Source: Cyanobacteriota bacterium (GTDB lineage Bacteria; Cyanobacteriota; Cyanobacteriia; CACIAM-69d). Taken from it: DNA of 64,000 bases. The translations under genes and the position numbers were made by a program. The stretch lies in NCBI GenBank assembly GCA_022402445.1, contig JAKRSF010000004.1, forward strand, positions 443,876 to 507,875. Reading direction: 5' to 3'. Of this stretch, positions 57,977-64,000 are shown in pieces. The notes beneath the pieces are model-generated. The model searched no databases, was not told the DNA's origin, and saw only the letters and a list, made by a program, of their open reading frames with translations. How positions within the stretch are numbered: the stretch's first letter is position 1; every line of letters starts with the position of its first letter.

Positions 57977-58804
57977 TTAGCTTTCCTGTTCCGCCGGAGG
58001 CTGGCCAAACACCGGCGTCAAAAACGCAACCAACAGGCCGATCGCGAACCCCGCCACATTCCGCACCAGGGGCAACCACTCCGCCGTGCGCGTCACCACC
58101 GGCGCAATGCCAAAGGCGATGAACAGCATCCCCCACAGGGGCGACAGGATCAGCGCCCACTGCCACGCGATCCCTTGGCCCTCCTTGCGCGGGTGGGCCG
58201 CAAAGCCGCAGATCACACCCCCCACAATCGACGACACCAGGGTCAAAATCCACTGCTCCTGGGGCAAACCGGGCACCACCGAGCAGCCGCCGCGATCGAG
58301 GCAACCCATCACCGCTTCGAGGGACTCGACGATCGCCTGGTTCTCGCCGTTATCGCGCACAAAGAACTGATTGCCGTAGCGGGTTTGCAATTCAATCCAG
58401 AACGTGCGGGGGAAGACGTTATAAAACTCGCCGCCCACATTGAAATTCAGCAGATTGCCCCCCCGCTCATCCGCCACCACCAGCAGGCTCTTGTCGTCCA
58501 ACTGCCAATAGTCCTTCACCGCCCGTCCGGGGGTGCGGTCAAACTGGGTCAGCACCCGCAACTTCCAGCCCGTCTGCGCCTCGAACTGCTCCAGCCGCTC
58601 CCCGAGCGATCGCTCCTGGAGATCGGGGATCGCATTGGCCAAATCAATCACCGTCACCTGCTCAGCGGGCAGCAGTTCAGGATTGTCGAAGGCGCGGGCA
58701 ACCCCCATGGGCAACAGACCCCACGCCAAACAGGCGATCGCGAGGGCAACACAAAAACCCTTCAGCGGACGGAAGCACAGATTGTTCATAAACTTGACGG
58801 GCAT
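57977..58804 (-). CDS. TPM-domain protein (Psb32-like)
   Basis: The 275-residue protein has a signal peptide or anchor (FCVALAIACLAWGLLPMGVARA), then a TPM domain of about 130 residues (NPELLPAEQVTVIDLANAIPD, WKLRVLTQFDRTPGRAVKDY, LLVVADERGGNLLNFNVGG). After an insert with two close cysteines (MGCLDRGGCS), membrane helices end the protein. In cyanobacteria and plants such proteins (Psb32/TLP18.3) sit in thylakoids and aid photosystem II repair, so that role is probable but unproven. Two ATGs five codons apart are possible. Confidence 0.85.
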   Translation of the reverse strand: MPVKFMNNLCFRPLKGFCVALAIACLAWGLLPMGVARAFDNPELLPAEQVTVIDLANAIPDLQERSLGERLEQFEAQTGWKLRVLTQFDRTPGRAVKDYWQLDDKSLLVVADERGGNLLNFNVGGEFYNVFPRTFWIELQTRYGNQFFVRDNGENQAIVESLEAVMGCLDRGGCSVVPGLPQEQWILTLVSSIVGGVICGFAAHPRKEGQGIAWQWALILSPLWGMLFIAFGIAPVVTRTAEWLPLVRNVAGFAIGLLVAFLTPVFGQPPAEQES

Positions 58805-59037
58805 AAACGCGGCGGGGTGGTCCCAACGATTCCCAAAGGGGCGGGCCGACGCGGCGGCGGGAATGAGGCCCCGGAGGCGACGGCGATCAATATTTCTTTA
58901 CACTTTCTAAGTTATGGCTCATGTTAATGAGACTGCCCGCCCCCCGTCAACTGGCGCGATCGCTCTGGGGATCACGGCGGGGGCTTCGGCCGGGGGCGCA
59001 ATAATAATTGGGGTGCAGGGCGTGGGGAGTTGCGGGT

Positions 59038-59694
59038 ATGGCAAGTTGGCTAGGGTCGGGCGGCATTGCCATGGTGCCCCTGGGGATCTGCGCGATCGCT
59101 CTGGGGGCGATCGCCGTGGAGCGGGCCTGGTTTTGGCTCGTCCTCTGGCGACGGCAAGGGCAAATTATGGAGGCCGCGATCGCGGAACTCGACAATCCCA
59201 CGGTTCCTCCCGAAGCCACGCGCCAATGGTTAACGGAACAGGCCCAAGGCCCCTTTCCCCTGGCGCGGGTGCTGTTGGCGGGCCTGACCCTAGAGCGCCC
59301 CACCCCCGAGGAATTCGCCCTGGCCCTGGAAACCGCCGCCCGCCAGGAAATTCCCACCATTAAACGGTTCCAGAGCGCCCTGGGCACCATCGCCAGCGTT
59401 GCGCCGCTCCTGGGGCTGTTGGGGACAATTCTGGGCCTGATGCGGGCCTTTGCCACGCTGCCGTCGGCGGACTTTAGCGCCAGTGCCGGGGGCGTGGCGG
59501 CGGGCATTGCGGAGGCGCTGGTGTCTACGGCGGCGGGGCTGGTGATTGCCGTGGCGGCGTTGGTGATTGCCAGTGGTTTGCGGGGGCTGGCGCGGCGGCA
59601 GGGGGCGGCGATCGCCCAACTGGTGGGTCAGCTTGAATTGCGCTATCGCCGGACCTATGAGGCCGGGGAGGAACCGTTTGTCATTTCTCGATGA
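59038..59694 (+). CDS. exbB: ExbB/TolQ-family proton channel subunit
   Basis: The 218-residue protein has three membrane helices: one near the N-terminus (AMVPLGICAIALGAIAVERAWF) and two after a cytoplasmic loop (SALGTIASVAPLLGLLGTILGLM and GIAEALVSTAAGLVIAVAALV). ExbB/TolQ proteins form a proton channel with ExbD/TolR and power TonB- or Tol-type work at the outer membrane. ExbD starts within its last codons. ATG 59038 is used; a TTG 10 codons upstream is less likely. No TonB or TolA gene is adjacent. Confidence 0.92.
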   Translation: MASWLGSGGIAMVPLGICAIALGAIAVERAWFWLVLWRRQGQIMEAAIAELDNPTVPPEATRQWLTEQAQGPFPLARVLLAGLTLERPTPEEFALALETAARQEIPTIKRFQSALGTIASVAPLLGLLGTILGLMRAFATLPSADFSASAGGVAAGIAEALVSTAAGLVIAVAALVIASGLRGLARRQGAAIAQLVGQLELRYRRTYEAGEEPFVISR

Positions 59695-60124
59695 CTTTGA
59701 CCGGGAATTGGAGGGGGATGAGGGGGACGGTCCGGCGGCCCACATTGACTTGACCCCCGCGATCGATGTGCTGTTTTCGATCCTGGCGTTTTTTATTGTG
59801 GCGACCCTATTTTTCTCGCGCCTGCGGGGCCTGCCGGTGGATCTACCCGAGGCGGCCACGGCCCCGATCGCCCCCATTTCCCCCAGCACCCTGACCGTCA
59901 CCATCGATCGCGGCGGCACCGTTTCCGTCGAGGGGCGATCGCTCTCCCTCGAAGCCCTGGCCACCCTCGCGCGATCGCGCCACGACCAAAACCCCACCCA
60001 GCCGATTCAGGCCATCATCGCCGCCGATCGCGGCACCCCCCATGGCCGCGTCGTCGCCGTCATGGACACCCTGCGCCCCGTGCCCAACCTGCGCCTCGCG
60101 ATCGCCACGGAACCGGCCCGGTAG
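59678..60124 (+). CDS. exbD: ExbD/TolR-family protein
   Basis: The protein has one membrane helix (AIDVLFSILAFFIVATLFF) preceded by the conserved HIDLTPAIDVLF, whose Asp is the proton site of this family, and a periplasmic domain (TLTVTIDRGGTVSVEGRSL, AIIAADRGTPHGRVVAVMD). Its reading frame overlaps the last 17 bases of exbB. No ATG is usable, so TTG 59678 (giving MSFLDDFDREL) is my choice; the start is uncertain. It is certainly expressed together with exbB. Confidence 0.88.
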   Translation: MSFLDDFDRELEGDEGDGPAAHIDLTPAIDVLFSILAFFIVATLFFSRLRGLPVDLPEAATAPIAPISPSTLTVTIDRGGTVSVEGRSLSLEALATLARSRHDQNPTQPIQAIIAADRGTPHGRVVAVMDTLRPVPNLRLAIATEPAR

Positions 60125-60169
60125 CCCCCGACCCATTCCCCTTCCACCGTTCAGCCTTTCCCCATCCCC

Positions 60170-60895
60170 ATGCTCGGACCCCTCAGCGGCACCCTCTACA
60201 ACGTCGGCACCGTCCTTGTCGGCAGCGCGATCGGCCTGCTGCTGCGCCGCCATTTGCCCCAGCGGCTCCTGGAAACCGCCCTCCAGGGCATTGCCCTCAT
60301 CACCCTGCTCCTGGGCTTCGACATGGCCCGCAGTTTGCTCACCCTCCAGGGCAGCCGCCTCGATGGCTTGATCCTGGGCCTGCTTTCCCTTGCGGGGGGC
60401 GGTCTGCTCGGCGAAGCGCTCCAGCTCGATCAACGGCTCCAGAACCTCGGCGATCGCCTGCAAAAGCGCCTCGGCGGCCAGGGGGATTTAACGAAAGGTT
60501 TTGTATCCGCCAGTTTGCTCTTCTGCGTTGGCCCCATGGCCCCCCTGGGTAGCCTCAACAACGGCCTCACCGGCGACGCCCAACTGCTGATCCTCAAGGG
60601 CACCATGGACGGCATCGCCGCGATCGCCCTGGCCAGCGGCCTCGGCATCGGTGTCCCCTGCGCCGCCGCCCCCATCTTGATCTACCAAGGCGGTCTCGCC
60701 CTGTTGGCCGCCCTCCTGGGAGACCTCATCCCCGACCCGGCCACCAATCCCGCGATCGCGGCCCTCACCGGCACCGGCGGCCTCGCGATCGTCGCCATTG
60801 GCCTCAACCTCCTTGACATGACCCGCATCCGCGTCGCCGCATTTTTGCCCGCCCTCGCGATCGCCCCCCTGCTGCACCACCTCACCCGCCCCTAG
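60170..60895 (+). CDS. DUF554 membrane protein
   Basis: The 241-residue protein matches DUF554, a widespread family of integral membrane proteins with unknown substrate, thought to be transporters. It begins GTLYNVGTVLVGSAIGLLL and holds the typical block FVSASLLFCVGPMAPLGSLNNGLTGD, then LKGTMDGIAAIALASGLGIGV. About seven helices are visible. ATG 60170 lies 45 bp after exbD on the same strand, so it may be co-transcribed. No binding motif can be assigned. Confidence 0.9.
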   Translation: MLGPLSGTLYNVGTVLVGSAIGLLLRRHLPQRLLETALQGIALITLLLGFDMARSLLTLQGSRLDGLILGLLSLAGGGLLGEALQLDQRLQNLGDRLQKRLGGQGDLTKGFVSASLLFCVGPMAPLGSLNNGLTGDAQLLILKGTMDGIAAIALASGLGIGVPCAAAPILIYQGGLALLAALLGDLIPDPATNPAIAALTGTGGLAIVAIGLNLLDMTRIRVAAFLPALAIAPLLHHLTRP

Positions 60896-61133
60896 GGGAG
60901 CAAAACCATCAAAATGATTTACGCTTTCTGGATGTTTGCTGAAAGTCTTAAAACTTAAGATTTCACAACGCTTCGGCAACCTAAAATTTAGATGAAGCGA
61001 CATTGCAGAAAGCGTAAATTCCTTAATCTTTTCCTTAGATTTACTGGGCCGACCCGCTTCAGAAAGGAATCCAGATGATTCGGTCAGGATGCCTAATATT
61101 TGCCATGCAAATCCCCTTATCCCTTGATCCCCT
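60896..61133. other. AT-rich spacer with a MITE-like inverted repeat
   Basis: This 238-base stretch is far more AT-rich than its surroundings and has no HIP1 site. The perfect 14-bp inverted repeat at 60917-60930 and 61006-61019 lies here, with smaller hairpins inside. It precedes a small gene at 61134. Confidence 0.75.
60917..61019. repeat. 103-bp element with perfect 14-bp terminal inverted repeats
   Basis: ATTTACGCTTTCTG (60917-60930) and CAGAAAGCGTAAAT (61006-61019) are exact reverse complements. Inside, GAAAGTCTTAA/TTAAGATTTC forms another hairpin. Size, AT bias and terminal repeats resemble a MITE; no target-site duplication is obvious and no transposase is near. Confidence 0.65.
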
Positions 61134-61301
61134 ATGCCCTCCACCGTGAATGATCAGATCCTGGACCTCGCCAGCCGCATTGCCTATCTCAGCAGTCAAC
61201 CCCTGACCCTTCGGGAACAGCAATGGATCCGGGAAAATCGCATTTCTCTCATCATCGAGTTGGCGGCCCAGCGGGGCTATCACCAAAAGGAACGGATCTG
61301 A
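61134..61301 (+). CDS. Small soluble protein (55 aa)
   Basis: From ATG to TGA, 55 residues: MPSTVNDQILDLASRIAYLS, then a helical stretch QPLTLREQQWIRENRISLII and ELAAQRGYHQKERI. The pattern is amphipathic helices with no membrane segment. The composition and GC-rich wobble fit a real gene, and it starts just after the AT-rich spacer. I cannot assign a family, though similar short proteins occur in cyanobacteria. Confidence 0.6.
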   Translation: MPSTVNDQILDLASRIAYLSSQPLTLREQQWIRENRISLIIELAAQRGYHQKERI

Positions 61302-61813
61302 AGTTTTGCCTTTGAAATTGGGGCCGTCTGCGCGAGGGGGGCCGCGATCGCGCGTTGCTCTCTGGGGGCTTTGGGGCATGGCCGGGGCAGCCTGGGCGGG
61401 CGATCTGGGGCACCATCGGACCTCGGATCGCGGCGGCCCTGGGCTCCGCTCCGGGTTGGTCGGATCGTTTGCCTGGGGGGAATTTCAATTCTATGGGGGT
61501 GATTGATGGGTGGCCCGCCGCGATCGCCCCGACCCGCCCCAATCCATAAGCCCGCCCCCGCAACCCGCGCGCCTCAGAAAAGGATTGGCAATCGATGGCC
61601 CATTCCCCAGGGGATCAAGAACCGACCGGCAACTGTTAACATTTGTAGGGAAATTTGACAGCCCCCGGCTCCCTCGCTAGCCCCTCAACCCCTACCGCTT
61701 CCCTAGCGAGATCGCCCCTGGGCCGCCATCTTTCCCGCCGGTCGCGCCACGGCCCCCGCCCCACCCTGACGGAGCCAGCCCCGGCGATCGAAGCCCTCGC
61801 TCACTGGCCTGCG
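61302..61813. other. Intergenic region before the PBP2 gene
   Basis: In 512 bases I find no supportable gene; short frames exist but have no ribosome site and unlikely composition. The first 250 bases are G-rich. HIP1 sites occur at 61344 and 61521. The last 180 bases include TTAACATTTGTAGGGAAATTTGACAG (61637-61661), a likely promoter patch for the PBP2 gene. Confidence 0.55.
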
Positions 61814-63664
61814 ATGACCTTTTTTCCCATTCCCCTGCCCCGTCCCAGTGGTTCCGCCCGCACCGTCGGCCGGTCCCAGCAGCCCTGGATCCTGATGGGA
61901 ATTGTGTCCGCCTTGATGTTCGGTGGCCTCGCCCATCGCCTGGTCCAGTTGCAACTGCTCAAGGGCACTGAATTCAGTGACAAGGCGGATCGCAACCGGG
62001 TCCAGAGCATCGCCAAGCCCCCGTCGCGGGGCAGCATTTTTGATCGCGAAGGGCGCATCCTCGCCGGCAGTGAGCTCACCCATTCCGTGGCGGTGTGGCG
62101 GACGGCGACGACGGATGAGGCATGGCCCCAGTTGCGCCGCAACCTGGCGACGATCCTGGAGATCCCCGAGGCCGAGATTCAAGAAAAGGTGGACACCGTG
62201 ACCTATGAGTCGCGGTTTTTGGTGACCATTGACCCGGCCGTGTCGCCCGATCGCGTGACCCAACTGATGGAGGGGACGGGGTCGAGTTCGGGGCTCAATA
62301 TTTCCCTCCAGTCCCGGCGGCATTATCCCCACGGGGAGTTGGCGGCCCATCTGCTGGGCTATACGGGGGAGATTAGCAAGGAGGAGTTCGAGGGCGATCG
62401 CTTTCGGGAACACCGCAGCACCAAGGGCTATCGCTATGGGGATTTCGTGGGCAAGATGGGCCTGGAAAAAACCATGGAATTCCAACTGCGGGGGGTGCCC
62501 GGTCGCGATCGCCTAGAAATTGACGGCAAGGGCAATGTGCGCCAGATCCTCGATGGCCGCGCCCCGGAGGCGGGGACGGATCTGACCCTGACGCTCGATC
62601 TGGATTTGCAGCAGGCGGCGGAAAAGGCCCTGGGCGATCGCAACGGCGCGATCGTGGCGATGGATCCACGCAACGGGGAAATCCTGGCCCTGGTCAGCCG
62701 CCCCGCCTTCGATCCCAACCTATTTTCCCGGCGCATTGACAACGCCTCCTGGCAGGCCCTCCAGCGGAAGCGCCACCCCTTCGTGAACCGAGCCGTGCAG
62801 GCTTACCCCCCCGCCAGTACCTTCAAGGTGGTGACGGCGGTAGCCGCGATGGAGTCCGGAGCCCTGCCCCCCACGGCGGTGTTGCAGACCCGGCCCTTTT
62901 TGCAGGTGGGGCCGACAAAAATCTGGGACTGGAACCGCAGCGGCTTTGGGCCGATGAATTTCGTCAGTTCCATGGCCTGGAGCAGCAACACCTTCTATGG
63001 GCAGGCGGGCCAGAAGGCGGGTCCAGAGGCCCTGCTGGGCTGGGCGCGGAAGTTTGGGTTTGGGGAGAGGACGGGCATTGAGCTGGAGTCGGAGGAGTCG
63101 AGCGGCTTGATCCCGACCCCCGACCTCAGGGGGGATCAGCGGGGGATGCCCTGGAGCCGGGTGGATACGATCAATTCCTCCATTGGCCAGGGCTATATCC
63201 AGGCGTCGCCGGTGCAGATTGCGGTGATGTTCTCGGTGTTTGCCAATGGGGGCAAGCGGGTGCATCCCCACCTGGTGCGGCGGGGGGCGGCGAGTCCGGT
63301 GCCGGAGCCGGTGTCGCTGAATTTGAAGCCTTCGACGATTGATGTGGTGCGGCGGGGCCTGCGGAGTGTGGTGACGACGGGGACGGGGGGTGCGCTTTCT
63401 GGGGGGCTGCCGCCGGTGGCGGGCAAGAGTGGCACTGCTGAAGATCCGCCCCGGGAAACCCATGCGTGGTTTGGGGCGTTTGCGCCCTATGATGCGCCGG
63501 AGATTACGGTGGTGGGTTTCCTAGAAAATGGCGGCGGCGGCGGCGGTGTGGCGGGTCCGGCGATCCGGCCGGTGTTTGAGGCGTATTTTGCGAAGCAGGC
63601 GCGCCTTAAGGCAGCTAGGGCTGGGAAGGCTCCCCAGGCTCAGGCCCAGGCGGCGGGTCAGTAG
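61814..63664 (+). CDS. mrdA: Penicillin-binding protein 2 (transpeptidase)
   Basis: PBP2 cross-links peptidoglycan during elongation together with RodA. The 616-residue protein has one N-terminal membrane helix (ILMGIVSALMFGGLAHRLV), a dimerisation or pedestal domain with PSRGSIFDREGRILA, and a transpeptidase domain. The three active-site motifs are STFK (PASTFKVVTA), SSN (MAWSSNTFYGQ) and KSG (VAGKSGTAED). ATG 61814 is preferred; an in-frame codon 53 residues upstream adds low-quality sequence. A Gly-rich stretch and an Ala/Gln-rich tail end it. The last 50 bases overlap the convergent TPR gene. Confidence 0.93.
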   Translation: MTFFPIPLPRPSGSARTVGRSQQPWILMGIVSALMFGGLAHRLVQLQLLKGTEFSDKADRNRVQSIAKPPSRGSIFDREGRILAGSELTHSVAVWRTATTDEAWPQLRRNLATILEIPEAEIQEKVDTVTYESRFLVTIDPAVSPDRVTQLMEGTGSSSGLNISLQSRRHYPHGELAAHLLGYTGEISKEEFEGDRFREHRSTKGYRYGDFVGKMGLEKTMEFQLRGVPGRDRLEIDGKGNVRQILDGRAPEAGTDLTLTLDLDLQQAAEKALGDRNGAIVAMDPRNGEILALVSRPAFDPNLFSRRIDNASWQALQRKRHPFVNRAVQAYPPASTFKVVTAVAAMESGALPPTAVLQTRPFLQVGPTKIWDWNRSGFGPMNFVSSMAWSSNTFYGQAGQKAGPEALLGWARKFGFGERTGIELESEESSGLIPTPDLRGDQRGMPWSRVDTINSSIGQGYIQASPVQIAVMFSVFANGGKRVHPHLVRRGAASPVPEPVSLNLKPSTIDVVRRGLRSVVTTGTGGALSGGLPPVAGKSGTAEDPPRETHAWFGAFAPYDAPEITVVGFLENGGGGGGVAGPAIRPVFEAYFAKQARLKAARAGKAPQAQAQAAGQ

Positions 63665-64000
63665 GGGCGGGGCCGAGCTGCTGGAGCAGTTGCTGGATTT
63701 CGCGGGCGCGATCGCGGCGATTCGTGCGCTGGAGTTGGTCGCGGGCCTGGGTGAGGGCTTGGCGGGCTCCGGGGCGATCGCCCTGCTGTAGGAGCACGAG
63801 GCCGAGGTTGCCATGGGCTTCGGCGAGGGTGGGGTTGGCGCTGATGGCGGCTCGGTAGGCGGCGGCGGCGTTGGGGAGGTCGCCGGTTTTGGCGAAGGTG
63901 TTGCCGAGGTTGTAGTGGGCGTCGGCGTAGGTGGGGTTGAGGGCGATCGCGCGGCGGTAGGCAGCGATGGCGTCGGCGGGCTGGTCGGCTTTGCCGTAGG
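63615..64000 (-). CDS. TPR protein, C-terminal part
   Basis: Only the last 128 codons are in the window; the start lies beyond the right edge. At least two TPR units are visible (AIAAYRRAIALNPTYADAHY, AAAYRAAISANPTLAEAHGN), followed by a helical region ARQALTQARDQLQRTNRRDR and a Pro/Gly-rich end. TPRs mediate protein contacts. The stop is inside the last 50 bases of the convergent PBP2 gene, so both coding ends share DNA. Function is unknown. Confidence 0.85.
   Translation of the reverse strand, partial: YGKADQPADAIAAYRRAIALNPTYADAHYNLGNTFAKTGDLPNAAAAYRAAISANPTLAEAHGNLGLVLLQQGDRPGARQALTQARDQLQRTNRRDRAREIQQLLQQLGPAPTDPPPGPEPGEPSQP

Noticed and set aside
61306-61549. Short overlapping plus-strand frames before PBP2
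   Set aside because: Two frames overlap in different phases, with alternative starts and no ribosome site; composition is Gly/Trp-rich.

Overview
The window is chromosomal DNA from an oxygenic cyanobacterium. Photosystem I core genes psaA-psaB, a plant-type ferredoxin, a high-light-inducible protein, biliverdin reductase, Ycf20, an RRM-type Rbp protein and many cyanobacteria-only families (DUF1350, DUF3611, DUF4090, DUF4359) are present. The DNA is GC-rich and dense in the HIP1 octamer GCGATCGC, which is normal in many cyanobacteria. Nothing in the sequence fixes the genus. There is no rRNA, CRISPR array, transposase or prophage.

Layout. 0-5 kb: a peptidase C15 fragment, hisH, a KefB-type antiporter, a DUF1350 protein, and an AT-richer two-gene module (unknown protein plus DUF488). 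5-14.7 kb: a PAS/GAF/GGDEF/EAL protein, a GT39 glycosyltransferase, Ycf20, a secreted protein, a PDZ/radical-SAM/DUF512 protein with a large acidic insertion, and an acyltransferase. 14.7-19.8 kb: psaB and psaA on the minus strand behind a long structured leader. 19.8-29.1 kb: a Pro/Glu-repeat lipoprotein, an HTH protein with a GrpE-like end, a lipoprotein/pentapeptide gene broken at a G7 tract, ahcY, an ExoD-like protein, a GST, an FtsL-like protein and trpS. 29.1-33.7 kb: a small membrane protein, hli, tRNA-His, DUF4359, DUF72, fabD and sat. 33.8-39.3 kb: an ABC exporter with an odd C-terminal tail, a GT4, gloB and rplI. 39.4-43.3 kb: dnaB carrying two full-length inteins. 43.3-51 kb: an alkyltransferase-like protein, a TPR/M48 pseudoprotease, Rbp, and a SpoIID/amidase wall-remodelling pair. 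51-64 kb: petF and bvdR, serS, purA, a TPM-domain protein, an ExbB/ExbD pair, DUF554, PBP2 and a TPR fragment.

Most genes are single housekeeping units with short spacers. Several neighbours are functionally linked: psaA/psaB; ExbB/ExbD with overlapping frames; the ABC exporter and GT4 (likely envelope polysaccharide or glycolipid); the SpoIID protein and amidase facing each other; petF and bvdR diverging. Four genes of about 40-57 codons that a length cutoff would miss are listed.

The most unusual items are the two inteins in DnaB, the ABC exporter ending in two DHp-like repeats with Tyr at the histidine position, the radical-SAM insertion, the M48 protein without HExxH, the +1 frameshift at G7, the branched psaA leader, the AT-rich DUF488 module, a MITE-like element near 61 kb, and two families of short palindromic repeats at gene ends.
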